Notes under the pieces: generated by a model | Database searches by the model: none | Seen by the model: only the letters and a program-made list of their open reading frames with translations | What the model was told of the DNA's origin: nothing | In this document: in pieces, positions 15,796 through 25,996 of the stretch | How positions within the stretch are numbered: the first letter of the stretch is position 1 | Layout of the letters: every line of letters starts with the position of its first letter | Position numbers and translations under genes: made by a program | Assembly: GCA_041394325.1 (NCBI GenBank) | Contig: JAWKIJ010000001.1 | Span: 1,922,001-1,986,000 of the forward strand | Source of the DNA: JAWKIJ01 sp041394325 | GTDB lineage: Bacteria; Actinomycetota; Acidimicrobiia; Acidimicrobiales; Microtrichaceae | Reading direction: 5' to 3' | DNA: 64,000 bases

Positions 15796-16451
15796 TGGAG
15801 CCACGGTCCGGCCGGGGTCGGATCCCCGACGACGTGTCCGCGGAGGAGGCGCGGCCGGGAGGCCCCTCCGCACCGCTGCGCGTCGTGGTCGCCGAGGACG
15901 ACGCGATCATTCGTATGGACCTGTGTCAGATACTCCGCGAAGAGGGCTACGAGGTCGTCGCGGACGTCGGCCGTGGGGACCGGGCCGTAGAGACGGTCGA
16001 AGCCCTCCGACCCGACGTGGCCCTCCTCGACGTGAAGATGCCCGGTCTCGACGGCATCACGGCGGCGGCGAGGATCGGCGATGCCCGATGGTGTGCGGTC
16101 GTGCTGGTGACGGCGTTCAGTCAACGGTCGCTCATCGAGTCGGCGCGCGATGCGGGCGTGATGGGTTACGTCGTGAAGCCGTTCCAACGTGCCGACCTGG
16201 TCCCCGCGATCGAGATGGCCGTGGCCCGCTTCGAGGAGTCCCGTGCCTTGGCGAGCGAGGCCGCCGACGCCACCGAGCGGCTCGCCGTTCGCACCCTGGT
16301 CGACCGGGCGAAGGCCAGGCTCATCGCCGAACGGGGCTGGTCCGAGGCCGAGGCGTTCCACCACATCCAGCGGAGCGCGATGGACCGCAGGGTTCCCGTC
16401 AGGACCGTCGCCTCCGAGATCCTCGACGCGGACGCTCCACCCCGCCGCTGA
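15795..16451 (+). CDS. ANTAR-domain response regulator (PdtaR-like)
   Basis: 218 residues. The receiver domain shows the acidic pair VVAEDDAIIRMD, phospho-acceptor Asp in VALLDVKMPGLDG, and Lys in YVVKPF. The C-terminal ANTAR RNA-binding domain reads ERLAVRTLVDRAKARLIAER, then the AFHHIQRSAMD motif. ANTAR regulators bind twin hairpins in mRNA leaders to block termination. The cognate histidine kinase is not adjacent. ATG 15795 is chosen for TGATG coupling; TTG 15783 is an alternative. Confidence 0.93.
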   Translation: MEPRSGRGRIPDDVSAEEARPGGPSAPLRVVVAEDDAIIRMDLCQILREEGYEVVADVGRGDRAVETVEALRPDVALLDVKMPGLDGITAAARIGDARWCAVVLVTAFSQRSLIESARDAGVMGYVVKPFQRADLVPAIEMAVARFEESRALASEAADATERLAVRTLVDRAKARLIAERGWSEAEAFHHIQRSAMDRRVPVRTVASEILDADAPPRR

Positions 16452-16515
16452 CCCGCACCGAACTCGGACACGGCCGCCTCGGAGCGACCCGGGGGTCGGT
16501 GCGGAGGTCGCTGAA

Positions 16516-16521
16516 TAGGGT
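16516..16521 (+). promoter_or_regulatory. Predicted -10 hexamer of a leaderless polA promoter
   Basis: TAGGGT ends 6 bases before the polA GTG. The context GTGAGGCCGTGACCGA is almost the same as before the GroES-like gene. Confidence 0.5.
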
Positions 16522-16527
16522 GAGGCC

Positions 16528-19216
16528 GTGACCGAGTCCCCGAAGCGCACGTTGATGCTCATCGACGGCAACTCCCTGACCTACCGGGCGTTCTTCGCGC
16601 TCCCCACCGACATGGCGACGGCGTCGGGACAGGTGACCAACGCGGTGTTCGGATTCGCGTCGATGCTGCTGAACCTCGTGCGCGACCACCACCCCGACCT
16701 GTTGGCCGTGGCGTTCGACCGGCCGGAGCCGACGTTCCGCCATCGCATGGTCGAGACCTACAAGGCGAACCGCGAGGCCGCCCCCGACATCCTTCGGCAG
16801 CAGGTCGGGCTGGTACATCAACTCGTCGAGGCCTTGATGATCCCCGTGATCGACAAGGTCGGCGTCGAGGCCGACGACATCATCGCGACCCTCGCCACCC
16901 GGGCGGCGGCGGAGGACATCGCCACGGTGATCGTCACGGGCGACCGCGACAGCTACCAACTCGTTGCGGACCCCTACATCAGGGTGCTCTACAACCGTCG
17001 TGGCGTCAGCGACTACGCCCTGTACGACGAGGCCGGCATCGCCGAACGCACGGGGGTGACCCCCGATCGCTATGTCGACTACGCGGCGCTCCGCGGCGAC
17101 CCCTCCGACAACCTGCCCGGCATACCCGGTGTGGGCGAGAAGACCGCAGCAAGACTCGTCACCCGCTACGGCGACCTCGACGGCATCTACGAGCACCTCG
17201 ACGAGCAGACGCCGAAGCTCCGTAGCAACCTCGCAGAGCACGAGACCCGGGCGCGTCGCAACGTCGAGATGATGCGGCTGGTCCGTGACGTGACGCTGCC
17301 CGTAGGCCCGTCCGACCTCGTTCGGAGCGAGTTCGACCGCGCTGCGGTCGTCGAGCTGTTCAAGTTCCTCGAGTTCACCTCGCTGCTCGGGCGTCTCGAC
17401 GAGGCGTTCGGTGACGGCGCGACCGTGCCGGGTGTGCTCGACGGAGCACGAACCGTGCTGTCGGCGGAGGTGACGACCCTCGACGTCGCCGGTGCCGAGG
17501 CGCTGTTCGCCGGCCGGACCGAAGCCGGTGCCGGGAGCGTGGTCGCCCCCGGATGGGACCGCGATGATGCGGACCGGGTGCTCGCAGGGCTCGCGGTGGT
17601 CACCGACGCGGAGTCCTGTGAGGTCGCATGGATCGACGCGGCGACCCTGGCGCGTCGAGGGTCCCCTTCGGAGGTGGCTCGGTGCCTGCGAGGTCACCGG
17701 CCACGACCTCAAGGCGTGGTTCGGTCACCTCATCGCCGAAGGGATGGAGCCACCGGCCATCGCCGCGGACACCAAGATCGCCGCGTACCTGCTCGATCCG
17801 GCCGACACCCGCTACGACATCGCCGAGTTGGTGAATCGCTACACCGAGGCCGAACTGGCCCACACCGACTCCGACGCGTCGGGTCAGCTCTCCCTCGGCG
17901 ACGACATCGCCCCCCTCGCCGAAGTCGCCGCGCTCGACGCGCTCGGAGTGGCGGCGGTGGCGCCGGCGCTCACCGCGGCACTGGACGCGCAGGGTCTCGT
18001 TGGGCTCGCTCGAGAGGTCGAATACCCGCTCATCGGCGTGCTCGCCCGAATGGAGCGACTCGGCGTCGTGGTCGACCGCGTCGAACTCGAGGCGTTGAAC
18101 GACCACCTCACCGAGGAGGCCGAGCGGCTGCGTGGCGAGATCGTCGCCGCCGCCGGTCACGACTTCAACGTCAACTCCACCCCGCAACTCCGGACGGTGC
18201 TGTTCGAGGAGCTGGGCCTCGCCACTCAGAAGAAGACGAAGACCGGCTATTCCACCGATGCCGCATCGCTGGAGAGGATCCGCGGCACCCACCCGATCGT
18301 CGACGCGTTGTTGGCCTACCGCGAGGTCGAGAAGCTGCGTGGCACCTACGGGCAGGGGTTGTTGGCCGAGGTCGCGCCCGACGGCCGGATCCACGCAACC
18401 TTCAACCAGACGGTCGCCCGCACGGGGCGGCTCAGCTCGGACCGGCCGAACCTGCACAACATTCCGGTCCGTTCCGAGGAGGGGCGCCGCTTCCGGCGGG
18501 TGTTCGTCCCGTCGCAGGGCCGCACGTTCCTCATCGCCGACTACAACCAGATCGAGCTCCGCTGCATCGCCCACCTTGCGCAGGATCCCGGGCTGATCGA
18601 GGCCTTCACATCGGGAACGGACATCCACAACGCCACGGCGTCGCGGGTGTTCGGCGTGGCACCCGAGGCGGTGACCCTTGCGCAGCGATCGAAGGCGAAG
18701 ATGGTGTCCTACGGTCTGGCCTACGGCATGGAGGCGTTCGGTCTGGGGCAACGGCTCTCGATCCCCACCAAGGAGGCCCAGGAGATCCTGGACGCCTACT
18801 TCGACGCCTTCCCCAACGTGAAGGAGTACATGGACCGCACCGTCGCTGAGGCGCGTGAGCGTGGCTACACCGAAACGCTGTTCGGGAGACGGCGACGCAT
18901 CCCCGAGTTGAGCTCGAACGTGCGGAGCGTGCGGCTGGCCGGCGAGCGCCAGGCGATGAACGCGGGGATCCAGGGCCTGGCGGCCGACATCTTCAAGGTG
19001 GCGCTGGTCCGCCTCGACCGGGCGTTCGGAGCAGGGGAGGTGGACGCGAACCTCGTCCTGCAGGTGCACGACGAGGTCATCTGTGAGGTGCCACCGGCCG
19101 GGCTCGAACGGGCACGTGAGCGGGTGGTCGAGATCATGACGGGCGCCTTCGAGATGTCGGTTCCGCTGGCCGTCAACGTGTCGAGCGGCGACTCGTGGGC
19201 CGCCGCCAAGGACTGA
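16528..19216 (+). CDS. polA: DNA polymerase I, frameshifted
   Basis: Repair and Okazaki-fragment polymerase, about 895 residues once the frame is joined. The N-terminal 5'-3' exonuclease domain (LMLIDGNSLTYRAFFALP, VTGDRDSYQLV) is in one frame to about 17660. The rest is in another frame, with GHDLKAWFGHL and the polymerase motifs DYNQIELRCIAHL (A), RSKAKMVSYGLAYGM (B) and QVHDEVICE (C). I see no intact DxE proofreading motif in the middle domain. One base too many (or two too few) near 17655-17665 explains the break. Being essential in most actinobacteria, the gene is probably intact in the cell. Confidence 0.95.
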
Positions 19217-19218
19217 CC

Positions 19219-20088
19219 GTGCCGACGGGGCAGGCCGACGGGCAGGGCGCGCCGGGCCCGGACCCGGGGACCGTCGACCCCTACGCCCCGTCCACACGCC
19301 CCTCACACCACTGGTTCGAGCCGCTGGCCGACCACATGGGTGCCGCCTACCTGCGCTACTCGTTCACGCGGCGAACCTCGGCGGAGGTGGACCTGCTGGT
19401 CGAGTTGTGCGGTCTGGAACCCGGGATGAGCGTGCTGGACATCGGCTGCGGTCCGGGGCGTCATGTGGCCGAGTTCGCCCGTCGCGGCCTGGTTGCAACC
19501 GGGGTGGACATCGCCGCCAGGTTCGTCGAGGTCGGCGCGGCCGGCGCTCCATCCGGCGCGCACTTCGTCCGTGGTGATGCCCGGTGCCTCGAGGCGGTCG
19601 CCTGGGGTGAGGTCACCGGTGGGACCGTGGGTGCGGGCGCGCCGATCGGGCCGCCGTTCGACGCGGTCGTCTCGATGTGCCAGGGGGCGTTCGGCCTGGG
19701 TTCGCCCGGCCCCTTCCGCGGGGATCCCAACAACATCGCCCAGGACGAGGCGGTGCTCACCGGCGCGGCGGCGGTGTTGCGACCCGGCGGCCGGGTCGTG
19801 CTGAGCGCGTTCAGCGGCTACTTCCAGGTCCGCTGGTTGGAGACCCATGACCGCTTCGATCCGGCGACCGGTGTGAACCACGAGCCAACCGAGGTGCTCG
19901 ACGCCGAGGGGACCGTCATGGCGGCCGACCTGTGGACCACCTGTTACACGCCCCGTGAGCTGCGGATGCTGTTCGAACGGGTGGGGTTCGTCGTCGAACG
20001 CATCGGGGTGGTCGATTTGGGGACCAACCGCCTGGTCGAACCGGATCTCGAACACCCCGAGCTGATGGTCGTCGCGCGGAGGCCCTGA
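19219..20088 (+). CDS. Class I SAM-dependent methyltransferase
   Basis: 289 residues. The SAM-binding motif I is SVLDIGCGPGRHVAEFARRG, followed by ATGVDIA (motif II), HFVRGDARC, and LRPGGRVVLSAFSGYF after the fourth strand. The N-terminus before HHWFEPLADHMGAAYLRY is disordered. Small-molecule methylation is likely, but the substrate is unknown. GTG 19219 follows the polA stop by two bases, so both may be co-transcribed. Converges on the LemA gene. Confidence 0.87.
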   Translation: MPTGQADGQGAPGPDPGTVDPYAPSTRPSHHWFEPLADHMGAAYLRYSFTRRTSAEVDLLVELCGLEPGMSVLDIGCGPGRHVAEFARRGLVATGVDIAARFVEVGAAGAPSGAHFVRGDARCLEAVAWGEVTGGTVGAGAPIGPPFDAVVSMCQGAFGLGSPGPFRGDPNNIAQDEAVLTGAAAVLRPGGRVVLSAFSGYFQVRWLETHDRFDPATGVNHEPTEVLDAEGTVMAADLWTTCYTPRELRMLFERVGFVVERIGVVDLGTNRLVEPDLEHPELMVVARRP

Positions 20089-20192
20089 GCGGTCATCCCG
20101 GTTACCACGCGCCCGGAACAGCCCGGGCAACGAGGTGGCGTGCCCGAACGCGACCCCCGGTCCTCCCGCGGAGGCCCTGCGCGGTCAGCCCG
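20076..20192. repeat. Imperfect 25-base direct repeat across a convergent gene junction
   Basis: Copies at 20076-20100 and 20168-20192 match at 23 of 25 positions (GCGGAGGCCCTG[A/C]GCGG...). The first spans the methyltransferase stop and the second spans the LemA stop. About 67 bases separate them, including a weak GCCCGG/CCGGGC hairpin. Confidence 0.6.
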
Positions 20193-20814
20193 CGGTGGGC
20201 CCCGGTGGTAGGGGTCGGCCGACGTCGAACAGGTCGACGTCGGGTACGCGTCGAGCGACCGGGTCGGTGAGCTCGAAGTACGAGGCGTGGCGGAAGCCGC
20301 TCAGCGAGGCCACGATGCTCGAGGGGATCGTGTCGACGCGGGTGTTGTAGTCGCGCACGTTGCCGTTGTAGAAGCGTCGTGCCGCCGCGATGCGATCCTC
20401 GGTGAGGGTCAGCTCCCGTTCGAGGCTGAGGAAGCCCGTGTTGGCCGACAGGGGGGGATAGGACTCGGCCAGAGCGAGCACGGTCGTCACAGCGCGTCCG
20501 AGGGACTCCTCGAAGCCCTGTCGGACGCCGGGGCTGTCGGTGCAGTGGGCGGCCGCAGCCGTCCTCGCGGCGGCGACGCGCTCGAAGACCGCACGCTCGT
20601 GCGCCGCGTAGCCGCGGACCGTTTCTACGAGGTTGGGGATGAGGTCATGGCGTCGGGCGAGCTCGACGTCTACCTGTCGCCACGATTCCTCGATGAGGTT
20701 CCGTTGTCGGGCGAACCGGTTGTACATGGCGAGGACCGCGAGAAGGGCCGCGATCAACAACAACGCGATCACGCCGAGAACGATCGCGGCGACGGTCACC
20801 GTCGAGGGGGTCAT
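20185..20814 (-). CDS. LemA family protein
   Basis: 209 residues. A single N-terminal membrane helix (VTVAAIVLGVIALLLIAALL) is followed by the LemA core: YNRFARQRNLIEESWRQVDVELARRHDLIPNLVETVRGYA, then NTGFLSLERELTLTEDRIAAARRFYNGNVRDYNTRV and IPSSIVASLSGF. LemA proteins are membrane-anchored helical bundles of unclear role. The ATG overlaps the stop of the upstream DUF3137-like gene (ATGA), so they form a two-gene operon. Confidence 0.93.
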   Translation of the reverse strand: MTPSTVTVAAIVLGVIALLLIAALLAVLAMYNRFARQRNLIEESWRQVDVELARRHDLIPNLVETVRGYAAHERAVFERVAAARTAAAAHCTDSPGVRQGFEESLGRAVTTVLALAESYPPLSANTGFLSLERELTLTEDRIAAARRFYNGNVRDYNTRVDTIPSSIVASLSGFRHASYFELTDPVARRVPDVDLFDVGRPLPPGPTAG

Positions 20815-21523
20815 CGGCCGACCCGCTGCCAGACATGAGCGGGGATGAGGTCGGCGAACTCGGCGAGCCAGCCGACCCGGGCGTCGAGTGCCTCCGCGGC
20901 ATCGACCCAGTCGGTCACCCACAGCAGACCGTCGCCGTCGATCGCCAGGTTCATCCCGGGCTGCTGCAGCAACAGTTCCATCGCCCGGGGTGGAGGACGT
21001 CGTAGGCGAAGCGTCGGTCCTCGCAGTGCACCACGAACCTCCGGTTGAATTCCTCGGACTCGAGTTCGATGTCGCGGTCGGTGAACACGTCCGCCGCGCG
21101 GTCGAGTAGGTCCTCCCCGCTGATCTCCATGCGCGGAAACCCTGCGCCGATCTGCAGTGCCACGACCGAGGACCAGTGCGACCTGGCCCCAGGGTCGGCG
21201 AGATTGATTGCCTTCGTCGCTGTGGTGAATAGGAGTCCACGAAGCGGCCGGCGGTCGCCGCGGTAGACGTGGTCGAATGCCGCAAAGGACCATCGGCCGT
21301 ACGCCCCGGTGATGATGTTGCGGGCCTGGCGGTCGACCCCGAAGCGGAAGGGTGCGACGGTGAACTGGTTGCACCAGCGGTCATCCCGGGCGCAGTAGCC
21401 CCAGCCGCGCGTCGACGCGAGACGTGAGGCCCGCGTTGCGCGCCGCCGCTCCTCCCTCCGCCGCGCGAAGTGCTGGATGGCGTAGAAGACCAGGTTGATC
21501 ACAGAGGTGATGAGTGCTCCCAC
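20811..21523 (-). CDS. DUF3137-like membrane-associated protein, frameshifted
   Basis: About 237 residues after joining. A short N-terminal hydrophobic segment (LITSVINLVFYAIQHF) precedes RGWGYCARDDRWCNQF, ARNIITGAYGRWSFAAFDHVY and LELESEEFNRRFVVHCEDRRFAYDVLHP. The C-terminal 60 residues (MELLLQQPGMNLAIDGDGLL onward) lie in another frame, the break being near 20990. The pattern resembles DUF3137-type partners that often sit beside LemA; assignment is tentative. A TACGGT hexamer 8 bases before the GTG suggests leaderless transcription. Confidence 0.65.
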
Positions 21524-21531
21524 CGGGCCTC

Positions 21532-21537
21532 ACCGTA
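21532..21537 (-). promoter_or_regulatory. Predicted -10 hexamer of the LemA operon
   Basis: Read on the minus strand, TACGGT lies 8 bases before the GTG at 21523. No Shine-Dalgarno is present. Confidence 0.45.
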
Positions 21538-21581
21538 TCGGTCGGCGGTCTGGCGGGAGCCGGGCGACGCCGCACCTCGAC

Positions 21582-21587
21582 TAGCCT
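21582..21587 (+). promoter_or_regulatory. Predicted -10 hexamer of rpsA
   Basis: TAGCCT is followed by a leader of about 70 bases. The rpsA GTG has no Shine-Dalgarno; instead the perfect 10-base palindrome GTAGGCCTAC (21653-21662) sits 3 bases before it, which could form structure at the initiation site. Confidence 0.35.
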
Positions 21588-21665
21588 GCAGCGTGGCCGG
21601 GACCCGTCACGTCGGTGGCGCGCGCCCCGACACTCCCATCCCTCTACTCCCTGTAGGCCTACACC

Positions 21666-23141
21666 GTGTCAGACGACCCCCAGACCACCACCGATCCCAC
21701 CGTCACTGAGCCCGATCCCGCCACAGTCGCGGCCGCCACCGACGACAGCGACACCGCCGTCGCCACGGTCGCCGACCAGGCGCCGGCCGATGCGCCCGCC
21801 GAGGGGTCCGCTCCCGAGGCCGACCCGGTCGGCGAGGACGTCGAATACCGCCAGATCATCGAGGACGACATCTCCGACGAGCAGCTCGCGGCGATGTACG
21901 ACAACTCGATGCGTGGCGTCGAGGACGGTCAGCTCGTCACCGGCAAGGTGGTCAAGGTCGACCACGACGAGGTGCTGGTGGACATCGGCTACAAGTGCGA
22001 GGGCGTCATCCCCAACCGTGAGTTGTCGATTCGCAACGACGTCGACCCCAACGAGATCGTGTCGCTGGGCGACGAGGTCGAGGCCCTCGTCCTCACCAAG
22101 GAGGACAAGGAGGGTCGGCTCATCCTCTCCAAGAAGCGCGCCCAGTACGAGCGTGCGTGGGGCCGGATCGAGGAGATCAAGGAAGCCGAAGGCATGGTCT
22201 CGGGTCCGGTCATCGAGGTCGTCAAGGGCGGCCTGATCGTCGACATCGGGCTCCGTGGCTTCCTTCCCGCCTCCCTGGTCGAGCTCCGCCGGGTCCGCGA
22301 CCTCCAGCCCTATGTCGGTCAGACCCTCGACGCCAAGATCATCGAGCTCGACAAGAACCGCAACAACGTGGTGCTCAGTCGCCGCGCCTGGTTGGAGGAG
22401 ACCCAAAAGGAGCAGCGCGACGAGTTCCTCACCAACCTCCGCACGGGCGAACGTCGTCGTGGTGTCGTGTCCAGCGTCGTCAACTTCGGCGCCTTCGTCG
22501 ACCTCGGTGGCATGGACGGGCTCGTCCACGTCTCGGAGCTGTCCTGGAAGCACGTCGACCATCCGGGTTCGGTCGTGCAGGTGGGCGACGAGATCGAGGT
22601 GGAGGTGCTCGAGGTCGACATGAGCCGCGAGCGCATCAGCCTCTCGCTCAAGGCGACCCAGCAGGATCCCTGGCAGGAGTTCGCCTCCAACCACCAGGTG
22701 GGGGAACTGGTGTACGGCCGGGTCACCAAGCTGGTGCCGTTCGGTTCGTTCATCCAGGTCGGCGACGGCATCGAGGGTCTGGTGCACATCTCGGAGATGT
22801 CCGCGCACCACGTCGACCTTCCCGAGCAGGTCGTCAGCCCGGGCGAGGAGCTGTGGGTCAAGATCATCGACCTCGACCTGCAGCGTCGCCGGATCAGCCT
22901 GTCGATCAAGCAGGCCGCAGAGGGCGGCGTCGTCGCGGCCGAGTACCGCGAGCACTTCGGCGAGCACAACTACGACGACGAGGGCAACTACATCGGGGCT
23001 TCGACCGACTCCGACGTCGCCTCGGAGGGCCAGGAGGCATGGGAGGCGTACTACGCCGAGCAGGGCCTCGCCGCCGACGGCGTCACACCGCTGGACCAGG
23101 CCGTAGCCGCGACCGAGGACGCTTCGGGCGCCGGCGAGTAG
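21666..23141 (+). CDS. rpsA: 30S ribosomal protein S1
   Basis: 491 residues. An acidic, Ala-rich N-terminus of about 60 residues precedes four S1 RNA-binding repeats. They start near GQLVTGKVVKVDHDEVLVDI, GPVIEVVKGGLIVDIGLRGF, RRGVVSSVVNFGAFVDLGG and GELVYGRVTKLVPFGSFIQV. Four repeats is the usual number in actinobacteria, against six in E. coli. GTG start at 21666. The acidic C-terminal tail is of the normal type. S1 helps recruit mRNA to the small subunit. Confidence 0.96.
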   Translation: MSDDPQTTTDPTVTEPDPATVAAATDDSDTAVATVADQAPADAPAEGSAPEADPVGEDVEYRQIIEDDISDEQLAAMYDNSMRGVEDGQLVTGKVVKVDHDEVLVDIGYKCEGVIPNRELSIRNDVDPNEIVSLGDEVEALVLTKEDKEGRLILSKKRAQYERAWGRIEEIKEAEGMVSGPVIEVVKGGLIVDIGLRGFLPASLVELRRVRDLQPYVGQTLDAKIIELDKNRNNVVLSRRAWLEETQKEQRDEFLTNLRTGERRRGVVSSVVNFGAFVDLGGMDGLVHVSELSWKHVDHPGSVVQVGDEIEVEVLEVDMSRERISLSLKATQQDPWQEFASNHQVGELVYGRVTKLVPFGSFIQVGDGIEGLVHISEMSAHHVDLPEQVVSPGEELWVKIIDLDLQRRRISLSIKQAAEGGVVAAEYREHFGEHNYDDEGNYIGASTDSDVASEGQEAWEAYYAEQGLAADGVTPLDQAVAATEDASGAGE

Positions 23142-23384
23142 CACACGCCACCCGGTGGCCCATCACGTCGTCCGGGGCCACTGATCGGGCCACCGTCGAC
23201 CTGCTCCACGATCGGACACCACACGGCGGTGGCCGGCGGCATCACGACCGCCGGTCACCGGCGCGTTCGGGGTCATTCGGTCCATCTCCGACACGGGCTC
23301 AGGATTCTCCGCATCGTGCCGACGAACAACACAGGCCGGATGGGTTCGGCCCGTGTTGACGTCCGGCAATCGAGTGAGGTCGTG
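23142..23384 (+). other. Intergenic region between rpsA and the Tad locus
   Basis: 243 bases without a supported gene. A small hairpin (GCCAC-CCG-GTGGC, 23147-23159) right after the rpsA stop may help termination. A TTGACG at about 23356 resembles a -35 box, but I could not match it to a -10. The cpaB frame is open through much of this stretch, with no conserved features. Confidence 0.4.
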
Positions 23385-24266
23385 GTGAACTCCCGGAGAA
23401 CAATCATCCTCGTCGGAGCGTTGGTCGCCGGCGTGTTGGCGGCATTGCTGCTGTTCCAGTACGTCGGCGGTATCGAGGATCGTGCCAATGGCGACGCACA
23501 GATGGTGAGCGTCGTGGTGGCGAAAGGTCAGATCAGCCGCGGTGCGGCGGCGAACGACCTCATCGCCGCGAAGGTGATCGACATGGGCCAGCGGCGCAAG
23601 GTGGAACTGCCCGCGAACGCGGTGGCGCGTCCCGAGGAGATCAAAGGCCAGCTCGCCCAGATCAACATCGAGCCGGGAACCATCATCACGTCCTCGATGT
23701 TCGCCTCCGAGGCGATGACCGCCAACTCGGTGAGCGCCGCGCTCAAGCCGGGGATGGTGGCCGTGACGACGTCGGTCGACCAGATCCACTCGGTGGCCGG
23801 GCTCATCACCCAGGGGGACTACGTCAACCTGACGATCCAGGGTCAGTGCACCCTCACCCAGGAGGGCGAACCGGCGGTCAAGGTCGGGGGCGACGCGTCG
23901 GGTGGCGGCGAAGGTGCCAAGCCGGACGAGGTCAAGACCTGCACCGGCTCGATGTACCAGAAGGTGCGGATCCTGGCGCTCGGTCGATCGCTCGGCAGTT
24001 CGGTGGCGACCCCCGTCGCGGCTTCGGGCGAGGCAGGTGCGGTGACGACGACGACCGCGCCCGCCTCGGACCTGATCACCTTCGAGCTTCCCCCCGAGGC
24101 CGCCCAGGCGGTCGCCGCGTCCGGTCCCGGAAGTCTGTACCTGTCGCTCGTCCGCAAGGACTACCAGCCGGTGCCGCTGCCGGTGAACGAGAACGTGCCG
24201 TTGAAGGGCGTCGCCGGCCAGACGCCCTACGGCGCAGACCCCGAAGCGTCGCCGGCCGGTCAGTGA
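23385..24266 (+). CDS. cpaB: Flp pilus assembly protein CpaB/RcpC
   Basis: 293 residues. One N-terminal membrane helix (TIILVGALVAGVLAALLLFQYV) is followed by a SAF/antifreeze-like domain (VVVAKGQISRGAAAND, IEPGTIITSSMF). The RcpC core GMVAVTTSVDQIHSVAGLITQGDYVNL follows. It is thought to sit in the periplasm and help thread the pilus. The start is GTG 23385, or the adjacent GTG 23382, with GTGAGG as a weak Shine-Dalgarno. The stop overlaps the cpaE GTG. First gene of the Tad cluster; no pilin gene is in view. Confidence 0.88.
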   Translation: MNSRRTIILVGALVAGVLAALLLFQYVGGIEDRANGDAQMVSVVVAKGQISRGAAANDLIAAKVIDMGQRRKVELPANAVARPEEIKGQLAQINIEPGTIITSSMFASEAMTANSVSAALKPGMVAVTTSVDQIHSVAGLITQGDYVNLTIQGQCTLTQEGEPAVKVGGDASGGGEGAKPDEVKTCTGSMYQKVRILALGRSLGSSVATPVAASGEAGAVTTTTAPASDLITFELPPEAAQAVAASGPGSLYLSLVRKDYQPVPLPVNENVPLKGVAGQTPYGADPEASPAGQ

Positions 24267-25887
24267 GGTTTCGTGTGACAGGTTGGCAGCACCGTCCGAA
24301 CGACGGTCATCCAGGTGGCGAACCCGACCATCGTTCGGGTGCCGAGGGGGACCTCGGTGTCGGTGGTGGTCATCGGAACGGCGGCTACGGCGACTACTCC
24401 CCGGCCTCCTACGGCCAGGACCCCTACGCCCAGGCATCCTTCGGTGCCGACGCCGACGGGCAGGACCTCTACGCCCAAGGCCACCACGCGCAGAGCCCCG
24501 CCGGGCCGGAGTACTACGCGTCGGTCGGCTCATACGGTGCCGACAGCGGTGATATGGCATACGGCTCAGGCGTGCCGGGGCCGGAGCACACCGGGTCCTT
24601 CGGCCAGTCCTCCTACGATCCCTATTCGTCGGAGTCGGGCGGATTCGACGCGTCGTCGTCGGGGCTGGCGCCGTCGACATCCGCGTCGAGCGCACACGCG
24701 TCGCCGGCGATCCGGGTGTCGGTGGCGGTCGTCGAGCCTCATGCGCCGACCCGCGAGGCGATCCTGCGCATGCTCGGCGGCGGCGGGACCCCGTTCCACT
24801 CCATCGAGGAGCTCGCCAGCCGCCTGACGGGTTCGGTACCGGTGGTGGTCGTCCTCGGACCGTCGTGTGCGACCGCCGCAGACCTGGCCATCGCCGAACG
24901 CCTCATCGGCGCCCACAGTTCCCTCGGTGCGATCCTGATGGTCGAGGAGTTGACGACCGCGTTGTTGCAGCAGGCATTGCGCGCCGGTGTCAAGGACGTG
25001 CTCACGCTCAACGGCGAGACCGATCAGCTCACCGGTGCGATCCAACGGGTGGCGGTGGCCCTCGATGCCGGTGGGCGGCGGAACGCGGGTGTCGCCGAGC
25101 AGCGGGGAGACCTCGAGGCCGAGACCGAGGGCCCCGGTGAGCTGGGCGAGGTCATCACCGTGTTCTCCACCAAGGGTGGTGCGGGCAAGTCGGTGATCGC
25201 GTCCAATCTCGCCGTCACCCTCGCTCAGCGATCGGACCGGCCCGTGTGCCTGGTCGACGCCGACCTCCAGTTCGGCGACGTTGCGGTGATGCTGAAGCTC
25301 ACCCCTCACCACACCATCGTGGATGCGGTGCAGTCGCTCGACCGGATGGACGCGGCGCTCATGAACTCCCTGCTCGTCACCCACGAGGCATCGGGTCTTC
25401 GCGTACTTCCGGCACCGTTGGAGCCGGCTTTCGCCGATCAGGTCGGCGCCGCCGAGATGGTTGCGATCATCGAGCAACTCCGCCGCTTCTGCTCCTATGT
25501 GGTGGTCGACACCCCCGCGTACTTCAACGACGTCGTCTTGGGGTTGGTGGACGTGTCCGACCGGGTGATGCTCGTCGCCGGGATGGACATCCCCAACATC
25601 AAGAACGTCAAGATCGGTCTCCAGACGCTCCGTCTGCTGAACACCCCGACGGAGAAGCTGATGTTGGTGCTCAACCGCTCCAACTCCAAGGTCAAGCTCG
25701 ACATCGGAGAGGTGGAGCGCACACTGCAGATCAAGGCCGGCGCGCTCGTCCCCTCCGACGTGCTCATCCCCAGTCGGTCAACAAGGGCGTCCCCGTCGTG
25801 CTGCACGCACCTCGGTCGCCCGTGGCGAAGTCGCTGCAGCAGATGGCCGACCTGTTCGCGCCCACCGCCGCGGCCAAGCGCCGCTGA
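24263..25887 (+). CDS. cpaE: TadZ/CpaE pilus ATPase with Tyr/Gly/Ser-rich N-terminus, frameshifted
   Basis: About 541 residues. The first 150 or so are low complexity (runs such as GGYGDYSPASYGQDPYAQ). A receiver-like domain without obvious phosphorylation site follows (VSVAVVEPHAPTREAILRML). Then comes a MinD/ParA-type ATPase with deviant Walker A FSTKGGAGKSVIASN and LVDADLQFGDV. TadZ localises the Tad machine at the pole. The last 35 residues (SVNKGVPVVLHAPRSPVAKS) are in another frame; a C4 run at 25768-25771 that should be C5 explains it exactly. GTG 24263 overlaps the cpaB stop. Confidence 0.88.
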
Positions 25888-25996
25888 CCGCCTCGACCCG
25901 TCCCCGTCCACACCCGCATCGCCGCCCAGGTTGCCACCCGCCGGCCGCCTCGGGCCCCCGTCCAAGCACTCGCCCGGCACCCCAGGAGTAGTCACC

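Noticed and set aside
21669..23144. A 491-codon minus-strand frame fully antisense to rpsA
   Set aside because: Composition is Leu/Asp/Val-rich in a way that mirrors rpsA codons, with no family motif. It is a shadow frame.
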